Source: Capitella teleta | Lineage: Eukaryota; Annelida; Polychaeta; Capitellidae | Length of the DNA stretch: 64,000 bases | Direction of reading: 5' to 3' | NCBI GenBank assembly: GCA_000328365.1 | Contig: KB309435.1 | Coordinates: 5,629-69,628, forward strand | In this document: in pieces, positions 26,438 through 36,300 of the stretch | Layout of the letters: every line of letters starts with the position of its first letter | How positions within the stretch are numbered: position 1 is the first letter of the stretch | The notes under the pieces: model-generated | What the model was told of the DNA's origin: nothing | The model's input: only the letters and a program-made list of their open reading frames with translations | Databases searched by the model: none | Position numbers and translations under genes: made by a program

Positions 26438-27120
26438 GTAAATTTGAGAAGAGAACCAAGAAAATAACAAGACACACTCTATTTATATTGTATGAAATAT
26501 ATACTCTCACCTTTATTCAGATTCGTCTTGTTTTGAGCAATAATGACATCAAACAAATGGTCGCTTCCTTCTAGATCAAGCCTTTGCGCTTGCTTATCTT
26601 ATCGTATTGTCACGTGACCACGCAAAGGGCAAACGGATGAATAACGCCTCTATTAGAAAAGGCAAATATCAGCCAATATTATGAGGAGTCAAGGGTCGAT
26701 TTCAGCAAAATAGAACATCTTATTGCCATCTTGACATCGCTCTCATCGGACGAGAACACTGTTGTTATATTAAGTGGAGGCCAAGTGCAATAACTTAGAG
26801 ATTTAACCTGACATAGCAAGAATAAACATTGGTGAAATATCAGAAACGAATCGCCAATGAGTATGATTATACCGGCCGTGCGACCTAATCCGAAAGAACA
26901 GCCTCGGTTGTAGTCTTGCATTATTCAATTGTTTCCACAACCTGGAAGGCCTTTCTTATTAGTGTAATTAGTGTTATAACTTGTGCTACTGCTTAGCATA
27001 GTAATGGGAATATTTTTTTTTTTTGCGTTCTTCTGTTCAAATTATATGCCCACAAATCGATTTTTTTTCCGATATCGATATCATAATATTCCACATTATT
27101 ATGCTACTGTCACAACAATT
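26438..27120. other. Non-coding DNA
   Basis: Nothing recognised apart from short T runs at 27013-27024 and 27060-27069. Confidence 0.5.
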
Positions 27121-27475
27121 ACACTCTCAAAGAAAACAATATAGTACGAGATTATGCGTTCAATGATACTTATCCATGGTCCGGGGCCCTGTTTGCCGCA
27201 AAAAGTGGAAATATCGCGGAATGATACGTACACTCTATTAAAATGATTATTTGAGATAAATCGGCATAAATGCTGATGAAATTGAAATAGAAATGATAGA
27301 AATAACAGCATGACATGTTAGACTAACCATATCAAGAATTTATTTCTCTCATCTTTGTGTGATTTTTACACCGTGATCTGTTTCGTAACACTTTCTCATA
27401 AATGCGTAGCATCATTGGAAAGCATTGAGATCTTTAGCATGGAGTAGATAGTCTACTTTTGGCCGGCTCTTTATA
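27121..27475 (+). repeat. Dispersed repeat family A, copy 1
   Basis: Aligns along its full length with 42844-43195. Shared words include TTATGCGTTCAAT, TTATCCATGGTCCGGGGCC, AGTGGAAATAT, GAGATAAATCGGCATAAA, AACACTTTCTCA and GAGATCTTTA. Divergence is moderate, with small indels. No coding potential or terminal repeats are evident. Confidence 0.9.
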
Positions 27476-30400
27476 CATTAAAAAAAGAGTATAGTTTCAG
27501 TACATCATAGTCTACATGTCTGTTGAATGTTTGAATGTGAATTTATCGCTAGATCCGAGAGATGGAGAGAGGTGAAGAAAAAGAGAAAGAAAGAAGAGAA
27601 AGAAAAATGTGATTAAACTTTGCGTGGAACGGTAGCCGGCTAATCTGCGCATCTGTCAAGATCATCTGTCAATGACAGCGATGGTTTTCCGCCCAATTTG
27701 TCGGTAGAGCGAGAAGCAAGAACCGTTGTGTTTGCTCATTGCCGTTCTTAAAGCACACATTCAACTCATCTTTCAATCACACCTTTTTTTTCTGGCACAC
27801 GGAAGAATGGAACCAAAGAGAGAATGTTGCTCAAACGTCAAATCTGACATTTAATTGTAATACAAAAATGCAATAATTTTATACTACAATTATACGTTAA
27901 ATGCAAGTATTTAAAAGGATTCCTGAATGAAATCTGTCTCATGTCATCTGGGATGTCACTGCGATTGACAGACACCTTTTGTGACATGCAAATCCACCGC
28001 AATGCAGAAAGTGTATCACCAACATGCACAATACGCACACACATGCACAATACGCACACACATGCACAGCTCTCTCAATCGTGGCACTTCCCACCGATAG
28101 CTTTTGGAATTAACGACACGTCAAAATTATGATTAGAGGGCCTTCGGCTAACAAATCCATAGCCGAATAGAAGAATCGGCTGACGCCAGAGACAGGCAAA
28201 GCAAACAAACGACTTCGAACAAACAGCCTCTCAATTGCAACAAAGAAGTCAAACCTTCTGTGATTGCAATCGTTAACGCAGCATCTGTGCTAGCAAGCAT
28301 GGAAAAAAATCCCCGTGAAATTACTGTAAAATCTTTGTAAATGAGCCTTCTATTTTAATAATAAAAACATTATATTATATGTCAATTTGATTAGATTGAT
28401 GTAAAATTTGATTATTGATTATTATATTGATTATCATTGATTTGATGTAAAGCAGTTAACGAACAGACCGGACTTCAATGCAAACATCTTCTCGACAATG
28501 AGTAGATCGTTTCAGATTTGCTTCTATCCTGAAATTTCAATGAATTCACGGTTGGGCAAAATTTGAAGTATCAGCCATTACGATTCTTATTCTTAATCCA
28601 TTGTTCACCGATATCAGATTGAAATCACACACTCAGAATCCATTTGTCAATATCTGCTTCTTGAACTTCAAGGTATATAAACACGGAAAATAATATGGTA
28701 ACCATGGCAACCATGGTCTTTTAGCCTATGTCAAACATCGCTTACCACACCATTGGTTAAATTCAATCTTAGCACAAGTGCTTGCCATGCATGTGCGTGT
28801 ACATGATATATTTAGCAAATTGATGGCCTCGATCAGCTTATACAAAGCGTATTCGGATTTTATATATAATATTGACACTAGACTCTCTAATATTATGTTC
28901 AGCACATGTTCAGCTAGTTTTCCTTGACTAAACAATATTATTCTATGGTCGTCAGTCATTTAGACGAGTGATCATTCGTTTTTCCATAGGATTATTTGAG
29001 TCGCTTGCCGGGGGCGAAACAACATTTCCAAGTACTCTTCATAGTGGGAGTTTTCACCCGATCTTCAACCACGATTGAGATCACAGAACGTTTTTTTGTC
29101 AATCAATCCAGTGACTCGGAGTTCGCATCATCTTGATTTGAAGCCTGCGCATGCTCTAAATCACATAGATATGATTAGCTAGGTTCTGGTATTATACACC
29201 AGATAGGAGGATATCGCCCCAGAAACGTGTCTGATCTCGTATACCACCAACTTCCTGGTTGTGAATTAAGAAACTCAAGAACCACATCGATTCACACTTC
29301 TTAGAAACATTGTACCTTTAGAAGACCGTCGAAATTAAGGAATTAAATAAACTTGTACTAATTTTATTGGATTAAAAAAAAAAAAATCAGGAATCGCCTC
29401 GTATACACAAAGCAGAACATTTAAAAAACAATAATAATAATAGAACGAAAACAATGCTCTCACAACTTCAGACGTCGAATCATTACGCGCTAACATTTTC
29501 TTTGGGTCAAATCAATTTTTAATTTAACTTTTAATAAATTTTCGCTTTAGGACCACTGTGGATAGGAACGACTGTATTCGAAGAGGATCTAAATAAATTT
29601 TATAAATCGAGAATTTCGCTCTTTCAAAATGCAAGTCATATCACGTGTCAATAATCCATTTGTATATAATTATAATTATTAAATAAACAATAAATAAATA
29701 ATAAATATAATTATTAAATAAACAATCGATCACTAGAACGTGAAGTGTTTTTGCACAAATGTCAGTCAGCCGGAGAAGGGATAAAAAACCGACAGCCATT
29801 GTTCACAGAAAATGTTTTGCGGCACGTTCAACTCGAGTTACAACGTTATGAGTTAATGACCTGTTAACCTCCTACTTACGTCAGCCAAGTATACCCACAA
29901 TGCATCGCATTTGGGAAGTCTGCTGTGCTCTTTATTGTGAAATATGTGTTTCTGGTGAGAAATGATAACAAAAATCTAGAATACAAGCGATAACATGCTT
30001 TATTGCACGCCATTAACAAGTGGGACGCGTACTATATTCTCCCTCCGGACAAACACAGTGGCTATGGGGGATTGACATAATATGAGACAAGGTAATTACC
30101 ATTAATTAAGGAGGCAAAGGGGGTCGAACAATCCTTCGCTTGTGAATGCAAATGGGATGAATCAACACGAAAGAAGAAACTATTGATATTTTTAGTTTCT
30201 ATCATGTAAAACGAATACAGCAATTCTGTGTTCCACCTGCCGGAAGTGACGTCCAAACACAGCCCCAGCCCTCATCTCACCCTAGAATCAGATGTCTTCT
30301 CCTCCCATCGGACTTTTGAACTTGATGTCATGACCATGAAGGTTGGAGACCTTTTGTTTACACCGACTGGGGATAATAACTGCAAGTTGCTGTACTTGAA

Positions 30401-30636
30401 CACCGACATCAGTGCCATGAAAATCAAAGCCCTCTGATGTGATCTGCAACATACAACGATAAAAAGAGATTGAATTCTCTGATTGAACCTGTAAACGAAG
30501 AATAAAATCCAATCTGCAGATGGTGGCGCCCCTTCATGTTTTGCCTCGGTGAAGGACAAGGCAAATAATTATGAACATGATATCGCCAGCATACATGGCT
30601 TGGAATTCTGCATAGGATTGATACACAATGTGTTCG
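27476..30636. other. Non-coding DNA
   Basis: Contains a purine-rich tract (27560-27606), a 19-bp tandem repeat (28022-28069) and a direct repeat of TAATTATTAAATAAACAAT in AT-rich DNA (29668-29726). No gene is recognised. Confidence 0.5.
28022..28069. repeat. 19-bp tandem repeat, 2.5 copies
   Basis: Two exact copies of ACATGCACAATACGCACAC followed by a partial third. Confidence 0.9.
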
Positions 30637-30644
30637 TTATAGCT
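30637..30644. repeat. Left target duplication of hAT-type MITE
   Basis: TTATAGCT. It matches 30902-30909 (TAATAGCT) at seven of eight positions. Confidence 0.55.
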
Positions 30645-30901
30645 AGTGATGGGCGAATATTGAATTTATCCGAATATTGAAAGCCGAAGCTTCGAGCAGT
30701 GTATATATTCGTCGAAGCCGAATACGGAGCCGAATATTGCAGTGATATCTTCGATCGTTATATAGGCATATTATGATCTGCAGATCGGGTTTAAAATATT
30801 CTTTGATTTTCGGATTCGTTTCGTTCAAAGCAAAGTTCTGGAAAATAGCCAATATTCGCAGAAGTCCGAGGTTCGAAGTCGAAGCTTCGCCCATCAATAC
30901 T
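30645..30901. mobile_element. hAT-type MITE (257 bp)
   Basis: The left end reads AGTGATGGGCGAATATT and the right end, read inward, AGTATTGATGGGCGAAGCTT. They share GATGGGCGAA, with a small indel near the tip. The interior is built from CGAATATT and GAAGCTTCG words, as in many hAT MITEs with GATGGGCGAA termini. Probable 8-bp target duplications flank it with one mismatch. It is too short to encode a transposase. The minus-strand frame that spans it (30643-30897) is incidental. Confidence 0.8.
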
Positions 30902-30909
30902 TAATAGCT
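30902..30909. repeat. Right target duplication of hAT-type MITE
   Basis: TAATAGCT, one mismatch to 30637-30644. Confidence 0.55.
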
Positions 30910-31621
30910 GTACACCCAAGAAGTCCGATAATTGGGATCAATATAATTATATTCTCTAAACTTCCTTTCAACGTAATTGCAAAAATGATTGATGGTATAA
31001 AGAGGCTTAGCCAATTATTTGTAACAGCTGAAAGAGATGAGAGTATACGCATTAATTGTGTGGGATTATTTGGCATTGGGCTCGGCCGGCATGGTATTGC
31101 ATCTTTATATTTTCATTCTTTATGTTGCAATTTTTTACCTTGGTGAAACGTGTAGCATAAAAATGGTAGAACAACAACCGCGTCTGAGTTTAGCCGACTA
31201 TTATACATCAACGGAATTGGGCTTTGAAAATATGGAGAGCGAATAACTCACGTAGATGGAATTGGCGTTGTATCAAAACTGTTTGATGTAAAGTTGATTC
31301 GGAAATAGCATAGCATGCATACATATGCCACCAATTTAATTTTTTCCCCCAGAAAATGCATGCATGTTGTAAAGTTATGCGTTGATAGATCAGAGGTCAG
31401 CATGTACAGATATGATTCATTATGTCTGGGTGGGGCCCTTGCAACACAGGGAATGATGTACAGTACATTCTTAGTATCCTGCTCCGCCCATTGCTCATAG
31501 CTGAGTCAGGAAATCAAAAACTCGGGCTATTTATAGATCAGGTTACATACAATTCGTACACGCGGAAGAGCACTGTACGCAGCGGAATGTGATCGGATTT
31601 TTTTCTCTTTTCTTACTGTAG
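30910..31621. other. No supported gene; short membrane-like frame
   Basis: A plus-strand frame at 31037-31246 would give a 69-residue protein with one long hydrophobic stretch (residues about 5-40) and a polar tail ending NMESE. An AG lies eight bases before its ATG. Its length is not unusual for random AT-rich DNA, and I recognise no family, so it is noted rather than called. Confidence 0.25.
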
Positions 31622-31765
31622 GTGGAAATCGAGGTTTCACTGTACGACTGTCGGTGTATGTGTACAGTCAGCAGGAAAGGCCGGTAGACCAGTTGATCGG
31701 ATTCCCCTTCGCTGAGGTGCTGCTGTGTTTGGTGATTGCTTGTATACTGATATTACTTCACAAAG
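31622..31765 (+). CDS. Possible internal exon of a membrane protein, family unknown
   Basis: A 144-nt segment lies between an excellent acceptor (a pyrimidine tract, then TTACTGTAG) and a GT donor (CAAAG|GTTTGA). Only one of three frames is open. It is phase 1 at both ends, so the exon is symmetric. The frame reads GFTVRLSVYVYSQQERP and ends with a 16-18 residue hydrophobic helix, AEVLLCLVIACILILLHK, as expected of a juxtamembrane segment plus transmembrane span. I do not recognise the family and could not link it to a neighbouring exon. Joining it to the lectin exon at 32797 would put the lectin out of frame, so it is not part of that gene. Confidence 0.25.
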
Positions 31766-32796
31766 GTTTGAATTTCAATTATTTTCCCATGTTCTGTTAT
31801 TGGATATATTCTGATACTGTGTTGTAGAATAATTTGTGTCAATCGGGTATTGCAAATTGCAATAAACTCCTCCCAACTACAGCTTAGAGCATAGACTCAA
31901 GTATTTTAATGAAGCTGTCTCCGTAACAGGGCTATAAATCGTATAATTTCCACAACTGAACGCTATCATTATTTCAAAAACCACATTTCCCACAGACCTT
32001 GTAAATACTGTCCTGTTATTACCTTTGAGCCGTGCCTGCTTATTTGGATCATGACGTGCGTATCCACAGGTGAGAAGACAGACACCCCAGTTGCCATGAC
32101 AGCAATCAGGTCGCCGATATGACGTAACATGAAGATGCCATCTGTCAGATCACTTTCAGTTTGAAGGTTTATAGTGCAAATACCTTTGACCCCCTCCATA
32201 CAATCCGACACTCCCTGGAAGTAAGTTCAGAGATTGGCCATGAATGGAATCCTACTTTTACACTAATGCACCCTCGGTCAGACCCCTTCCGAAAAAGCTC
32301 TAATGGTTGGAGCCAGTAATATATGCAATGAGCTATTATATTAGCCATTATCACCTATTATAGATGATTGTATCGACAACGCGAGTAACAGAATAAGAGG
32401 GTATTAACTTACTTGTATCTTCATAAACACAGCCACCATCTTTGATGATTCTCTGGGAGATAATGCAGACAAATCAAACATGCGTGTAAACTCATCTCAA
32501 AAGTTCAAAGCGTGACACGGTGTATACTGTAAACACGGGCTTTCTGAAATAGCTAGAAATGTTATTATAAATGAATTACCGAGCTATTTATCTGACGAGT
32601 TGTTAAAATTATCGTGGACGAAATCCACCTTTTACCTGCTTCGTATTGCATATACTGATTTAGCTCTTGGGCTATTATTTATACTTATCAACCAGTAATG
32701 CACGGTGATATCGACGCTCACACTTTTATTTACAATGTGTCATATACGATATGGTAAAATTGCCAATTAATCGTAACACATCCTCTTGTTTTGCAG
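31766..32796. other. No supported gene; lies 5' of the lectin
   Basis: It ends in a good 3' splice site (CTCTTGTTTTGCAG, AG at 32795-32796) seven bases before the lectin ATG. The lectin transcript therefore probably has an upstream non-coding exon here or further left, which I could not place. Weak minus-strand frames at 31969-32354 were examined and not accepted. Confidence 0.45.
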
Positions 32797-32803
32797 ATTC
32801 ATC

Positions 32804-33884
32804 ATGTCGCCGGGAGGTAGCAAGTACTTTTTCATCGTCAGCAAGCAGAATGGCATGGTGCTTGACCTGGCTGACCATGGTCAGAATCCAGGGGCGAAGG
32901 TAACCAGATCTCCCGATTTTTCATTCCTTTATTGTATTATATGCCCAAAGGTCATTATGTGGACTCGCAAAGCAGATAATTTTGAAAACCAATTGTGGTT
33001 CGAAGACGCAATAACTCGTACCATCCGTTCGAAGGAAGCCCCGTCGATGTGCCTGGATGTCCCTGAAGGTAATGTCCTCATGCCATGAACCACACTCACA
33101 GCGCTATTAATTATGTATCAGATGAAAACTGCCTGCAAGTGAATCCAGTCGAACCAGGGAAGTCAACACAACGTTGGACCATCCACGAGGAAAGAGTCTG
33201 TTGCTATGACAACCCCGACCGTGTTTTGGACATCGCTGAGGGGTCCACAGACGAGGGCGCGAGGGTGTGTGCCTGGAACTGGCACGGAGGCAATAACCAA
33301 TGTTGGGAATTCGCATACCAGTAAGGACACAATGAAATGCCCTGACTCACCCTGACTTGTTTTATCACCAGACCGACGCAGTATTTCTACATCAAGAGCA
33401 AGATGCATGGAAAAGTTCTGGATATAAACGAAGGAAATCCTGCTCCAGGGGCGGAATTGATCGTCTGGGATAAGAATGAAGGGGCAACTGACAACCAGCT
33501 GTGGTATGAAGATCGCCATGGTTACATCCGCTCTAAACTGAATGGCCTGGTTATCGACACCACAGGTATGGGGCTGGTTTGTTGTTTTACTATCAGAGTC
33601 GATTCTACTTTTCGATTTCCAGGTGGTGGCCTCGTGACTTCCGAATACCGCCATGCGGATCCAAGCCAACAGTGGTGTGTCCACGAGGATCAGATTTGCA
33701 ATGCTGGCCAAGAGGTGAGAGGCGTTTGTTTGGAGATATTTTCGGTGTGAGCTAGACATGTTGTTGTTTTTCCAAGGGTAATGTGGTGGACATCTGCGAA
33801 TGCTCTCATGACAACGGAGCCAGAGTGATCAGCTATTCTTGGAACGGAGATGAAAACCAACGCTGGGAATTTGAATACATCTAA
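32804..33884 (+). CDS. Tandem ricin-B (beta-trefoil) lectin, EW29-like
   Basis: Six coding exons (32804-32899, 32951-33068, 33122-33320, 33372-33565, 33623-33714, 33777-33884) join in frame to 807 nt, giving 268 residues, all with GT-AG introns. The protein is two homologous beta-trefoil domains (about 7-138 and 141-268), each with three QxW repeats: QLW (46-48), QRW (88-90), QCW (131-133), then QLW (180-182), QQW (218-220), QRW (261-263). This is the architecture of the galactose-binding lectin EW29 of earthworm and its relatives. The first and third repeats of each domain keep the LDI/VDI aspartate and the NQ pair used by ricin-type sites (D21/N45-Q46, D108/N130-Q131, D155/N179-Q180, D238/N260-Q261). 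The middle repeats have TQ or SQ and are probably not sugar sites. There is no signal peptide, so it is a cytosolic or unconventionally exported glycan-binding protein, plausibly defensive. The ATG is the first in the exon and directly precedes the domain, beginning MSPGGSKYFFIVSKQNG. The minus-strand frame across it is a shadow. Confidence 0.95.
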
Positions 33885-34021
33885 ATTACCAACGCACAAA
33901 ATTGATTATCGTTAGATACAATGCATGATAATATCATTTGTTAAATTAAATTGGCAAGAGCTTGTGATAGATAATTTTATTTTATTCTGTAGACCTGATG
34001 ATGCAGAATCTTTTTGGTGTT

Positions 34022-34027
34022 AATAAA
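34022..34027 (+). terminator. Polyadenylation signal of the lectin gene
   Basis: AATAAA about 140 bases after the lectin stop codon and the first such hexamer downstream, giving a short 3' untranslated region. Confidence 0.6.
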
Positions 34028-35249
34028 ATTTATGTGGCTTGATATGCTCGAGTACGATTCAATCACTGTACTCATTGATATGCTACAATTGTGAGACCCA
34101 TGCACTGTATTCGAATTGCAAGTGCATGTTCCACACACATGTTTACCAGTGAACTTATATAAGACAAGCATGCCACTATGGAGTAATTTGTTTCACAGAA
34201 AACTAACTGTCGTGGACATTACCTCGATGTCATGTTTTATATTCCTTAGCAATGAGCCGAGGGGGTCCCAAATCGGGCATTCGTATTCCGACGAGGGATG
34301 TCCGATGCTTTATTCCCCTTTTGTCATACATGCCCTTGGTCATCTCTCTTTCTCATACAACCTACAAAGGCTCATTGACCTCAGCAAATAGCGGGTCTTT
34401 GAAGGCAGACAGACCCTCCTGAAATGACCCGATGTAGATAAAAACCAAAACTAAAAACCACGAGCCTGCTGAATCCAATATGGACGTTGGCCCCATGCAC
34501 ATAGCAGCGATTCTACGCAACAGCTGAGAATTGTAAGCTTCAATTGGGACAATGGACATGCCAGGGGGCTTGACAGGGTGTCAAATGGAATGTTACGACG
34601 TTACAGTTCTATATAAGCAGCGGCTATGAATAGCGTCAGAGCGAAGTGCCACCAGCAGTAATCCCCTCTTATATCGCTTCACGGTAATAGCAATGTCTCT
34701 CATCATTTCACTCCTCTTCAGATTCACCGAAACAATCTTATTATTCATTGACAAAATGGACAATTGGATAATGATACGTTATTGCGTGACACGGACGGAC
34801 AACGCAGGTGTCTGTGTGTGATGGTGCGTGTGTGGGATGGTGTGTGTGATGGTGTGTGTGTGATGGTGTGTGTGCGTGCGTTCGTTGGGGGCACACACGC
34901 TTAGAGGGGGACTTTTGTGGTTAACGCGTCGTAAACGTCGTCGTCGGAAGATAAACTTTTTCTCTTTGTAACTCGCGATGGACAAAACTCGCAATCCACA
35001 TGCGATAAACGCACGCCTTACATGTGAATATATTGGGGGTTTCCCCTTTTAAAGGGATGGGGAACTAAATTTTAAGTGATGTTCTATTTACTCATAGCAC
35101 CAATTGATAGCATTCGGTGTCAAGAACACCATGCTTGGATGCAAGCGTAAGGAAATAATGCATTCCGAATATCAGGGTTAGCATTGCGCCTATGGAAGAA
35201 TGGCCTCCATTGCGAAGTATAGGAGGCAAACGTCAGCTGATGGCTTGCC
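34028..35249. other. Non-coding DNA downstream of lectin
   Basis: It holds a GTGTGATG-rich minisatellite (34806-34882). No gene is recognised. Confidence 0.5.
34806..34882. repeat. GT-rich minisatellite
   Basis: Irregular repeats of GGTGTGTGTGAT of about 10-14 bases, strongly alternating purine-pyrimidine. Confidence 0.8.
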
Positions 35250-35410
35250 GTGATTGGTCCCGTTCCCCTCGTGAAGCTATCGATTTCAGCCAATCAGAGC
35301 AAATCATCTTTGCCATAAAAGGACATCTTTGTTGTTTACGAAGCGAAGGCGCATGCGTGGTGCACTCTGGCTGACCTTTTTACTGTTTTAGGATTAGAAA
35401 CATGGTAGGT
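35250..35410 (+). promoter_or_regulatory. Promoter-like cluster (CCAAT, TATA-like, NRF1-like)
   Basis: Within 160 bases are an inverted CCAAT box (TGATTGGTCC, near 35251), a direct one (AGCCAATCAG, near 35289), a TATA-like CATAAAAGG (35316-35324), an NRF1-like GGCGCATGCG (35348-35357), a pyrimidine start CTTTTTACTG and an ATG directly followed by a donor-like GTAGGT (35401-35409). The order suits a plus-strand promoter with a start-codon-only first exon, a layout seen in some ribosomal protein genes. I found no second exon downstream, so a solitary or repeat-borne promoter is equally possible. Confidence 0.3.
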
Positions 35411-36300
35411 GTCCTAGAAAATCGCTTGTTAAAATAAAAAAAATAGCAAAAAATATTTTTTTTTCGCGCCTGACTGGTGGCAAAATGATTATTCTATCTA
35501 TTTCCGAAAAGAAAATAAAAAAATATCCAAGGGTTTAGTCGCAGGACACGGTGATATGACGAGGCCCATTGTAAAAGATGGGGAACTCGGTGTTTCATCA
35601 CAGCGACTGACGTCACGCCTAATTAGCAATATATCTCCCGCGAAATCGTTAGGGATGATATTCCTTGTGTGGGCCAGGCATAGGAATCATTTTTGGTGCA
35701 TCAAATAACGACTCAAAGTTCATTTTTAACCAGTTCTCCCTCCCTTTAAATTGGTTGCCCGACATGATAAGGTTTTTATAAAATGGTATATTATACCACA
35801 ACATAATGTCTGTGAGCCAATCAGCGGCTGTGATCCAACCTGCCATAACGTCTGCGAAAATTAACAGTGCTAATAGGCCAATAGGCTAATAGGCTAATAG
35901 GCTAATAGGCCAATAGGCTAATAGGCCAGAACATGCGAGAGAAAGCCAAGGTTAATGAGACGAGATAACACGTAAACCACCTACCTATCCACGGTGTGTC
36001 TCAAATTTAAATCGATTTGCAATCGCTCACTGTGTGCCTTTATAAATATTACATCTCGCCTACTATGACGTTCACTCGGACAAAAACTCGACGTTTCTTC
36101 ATTTTGGGCAATCTGTCGGAAAGTCAAAAGCCAGATGACAATAATCGAGCGATATTCAATATCCATCTTCCATAAAAAGTCAATTGGCCAAGCTGAACCA
36201 GTCAGCGGGTCTGTCACACTTGTATAAAAACTGTAAGCCAATCAAATACGCTGTAACAAGAAAAAACGTGACATCATATATTCCAATCCGCAGCCAATCA
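35411..36300. other. Non-coding DNA with recurrent AGCCAATCA words
   Basis: Holds AGCCAATCA at 35816, 36236 and 36292, an octamer array at 35872-35927, and GATGGGGAACT at 35579, also found near 35057. Minus-strand frames at 35649-35846 and 35981-36241 are open but unassigned. Confidence 0.45.
35872..35927. repeat. Seven-copy octamer array AATAGGC(C/T)
   Basis: Seven uninterrupted 8-bp units that differ only in the last base (C, T, T, T, C, T, C). Confidence 0.95.

Noticed and set aside
31029-31246. Polycystin-like or other membrane exon
   Set aside because: The W-D-Y plus hydrophobic pattern recalls a polycystin S3 region only loosely, and length and composition are within chance for AT-rich DNA.
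31969-32354. Claudin-like minus-strand exon (GLWEMW)
   Set aside because: The GLW word is followed by W where claudins have cysteine. No flanking helices or consistent splice sites were found.
33163-33759. 198-codon minus-strand open frame
   Set aside because: Lies antisense to the lectin exons and introns, whose plus-strand reading has domains, splice sites and homology. The antisense frame has none.
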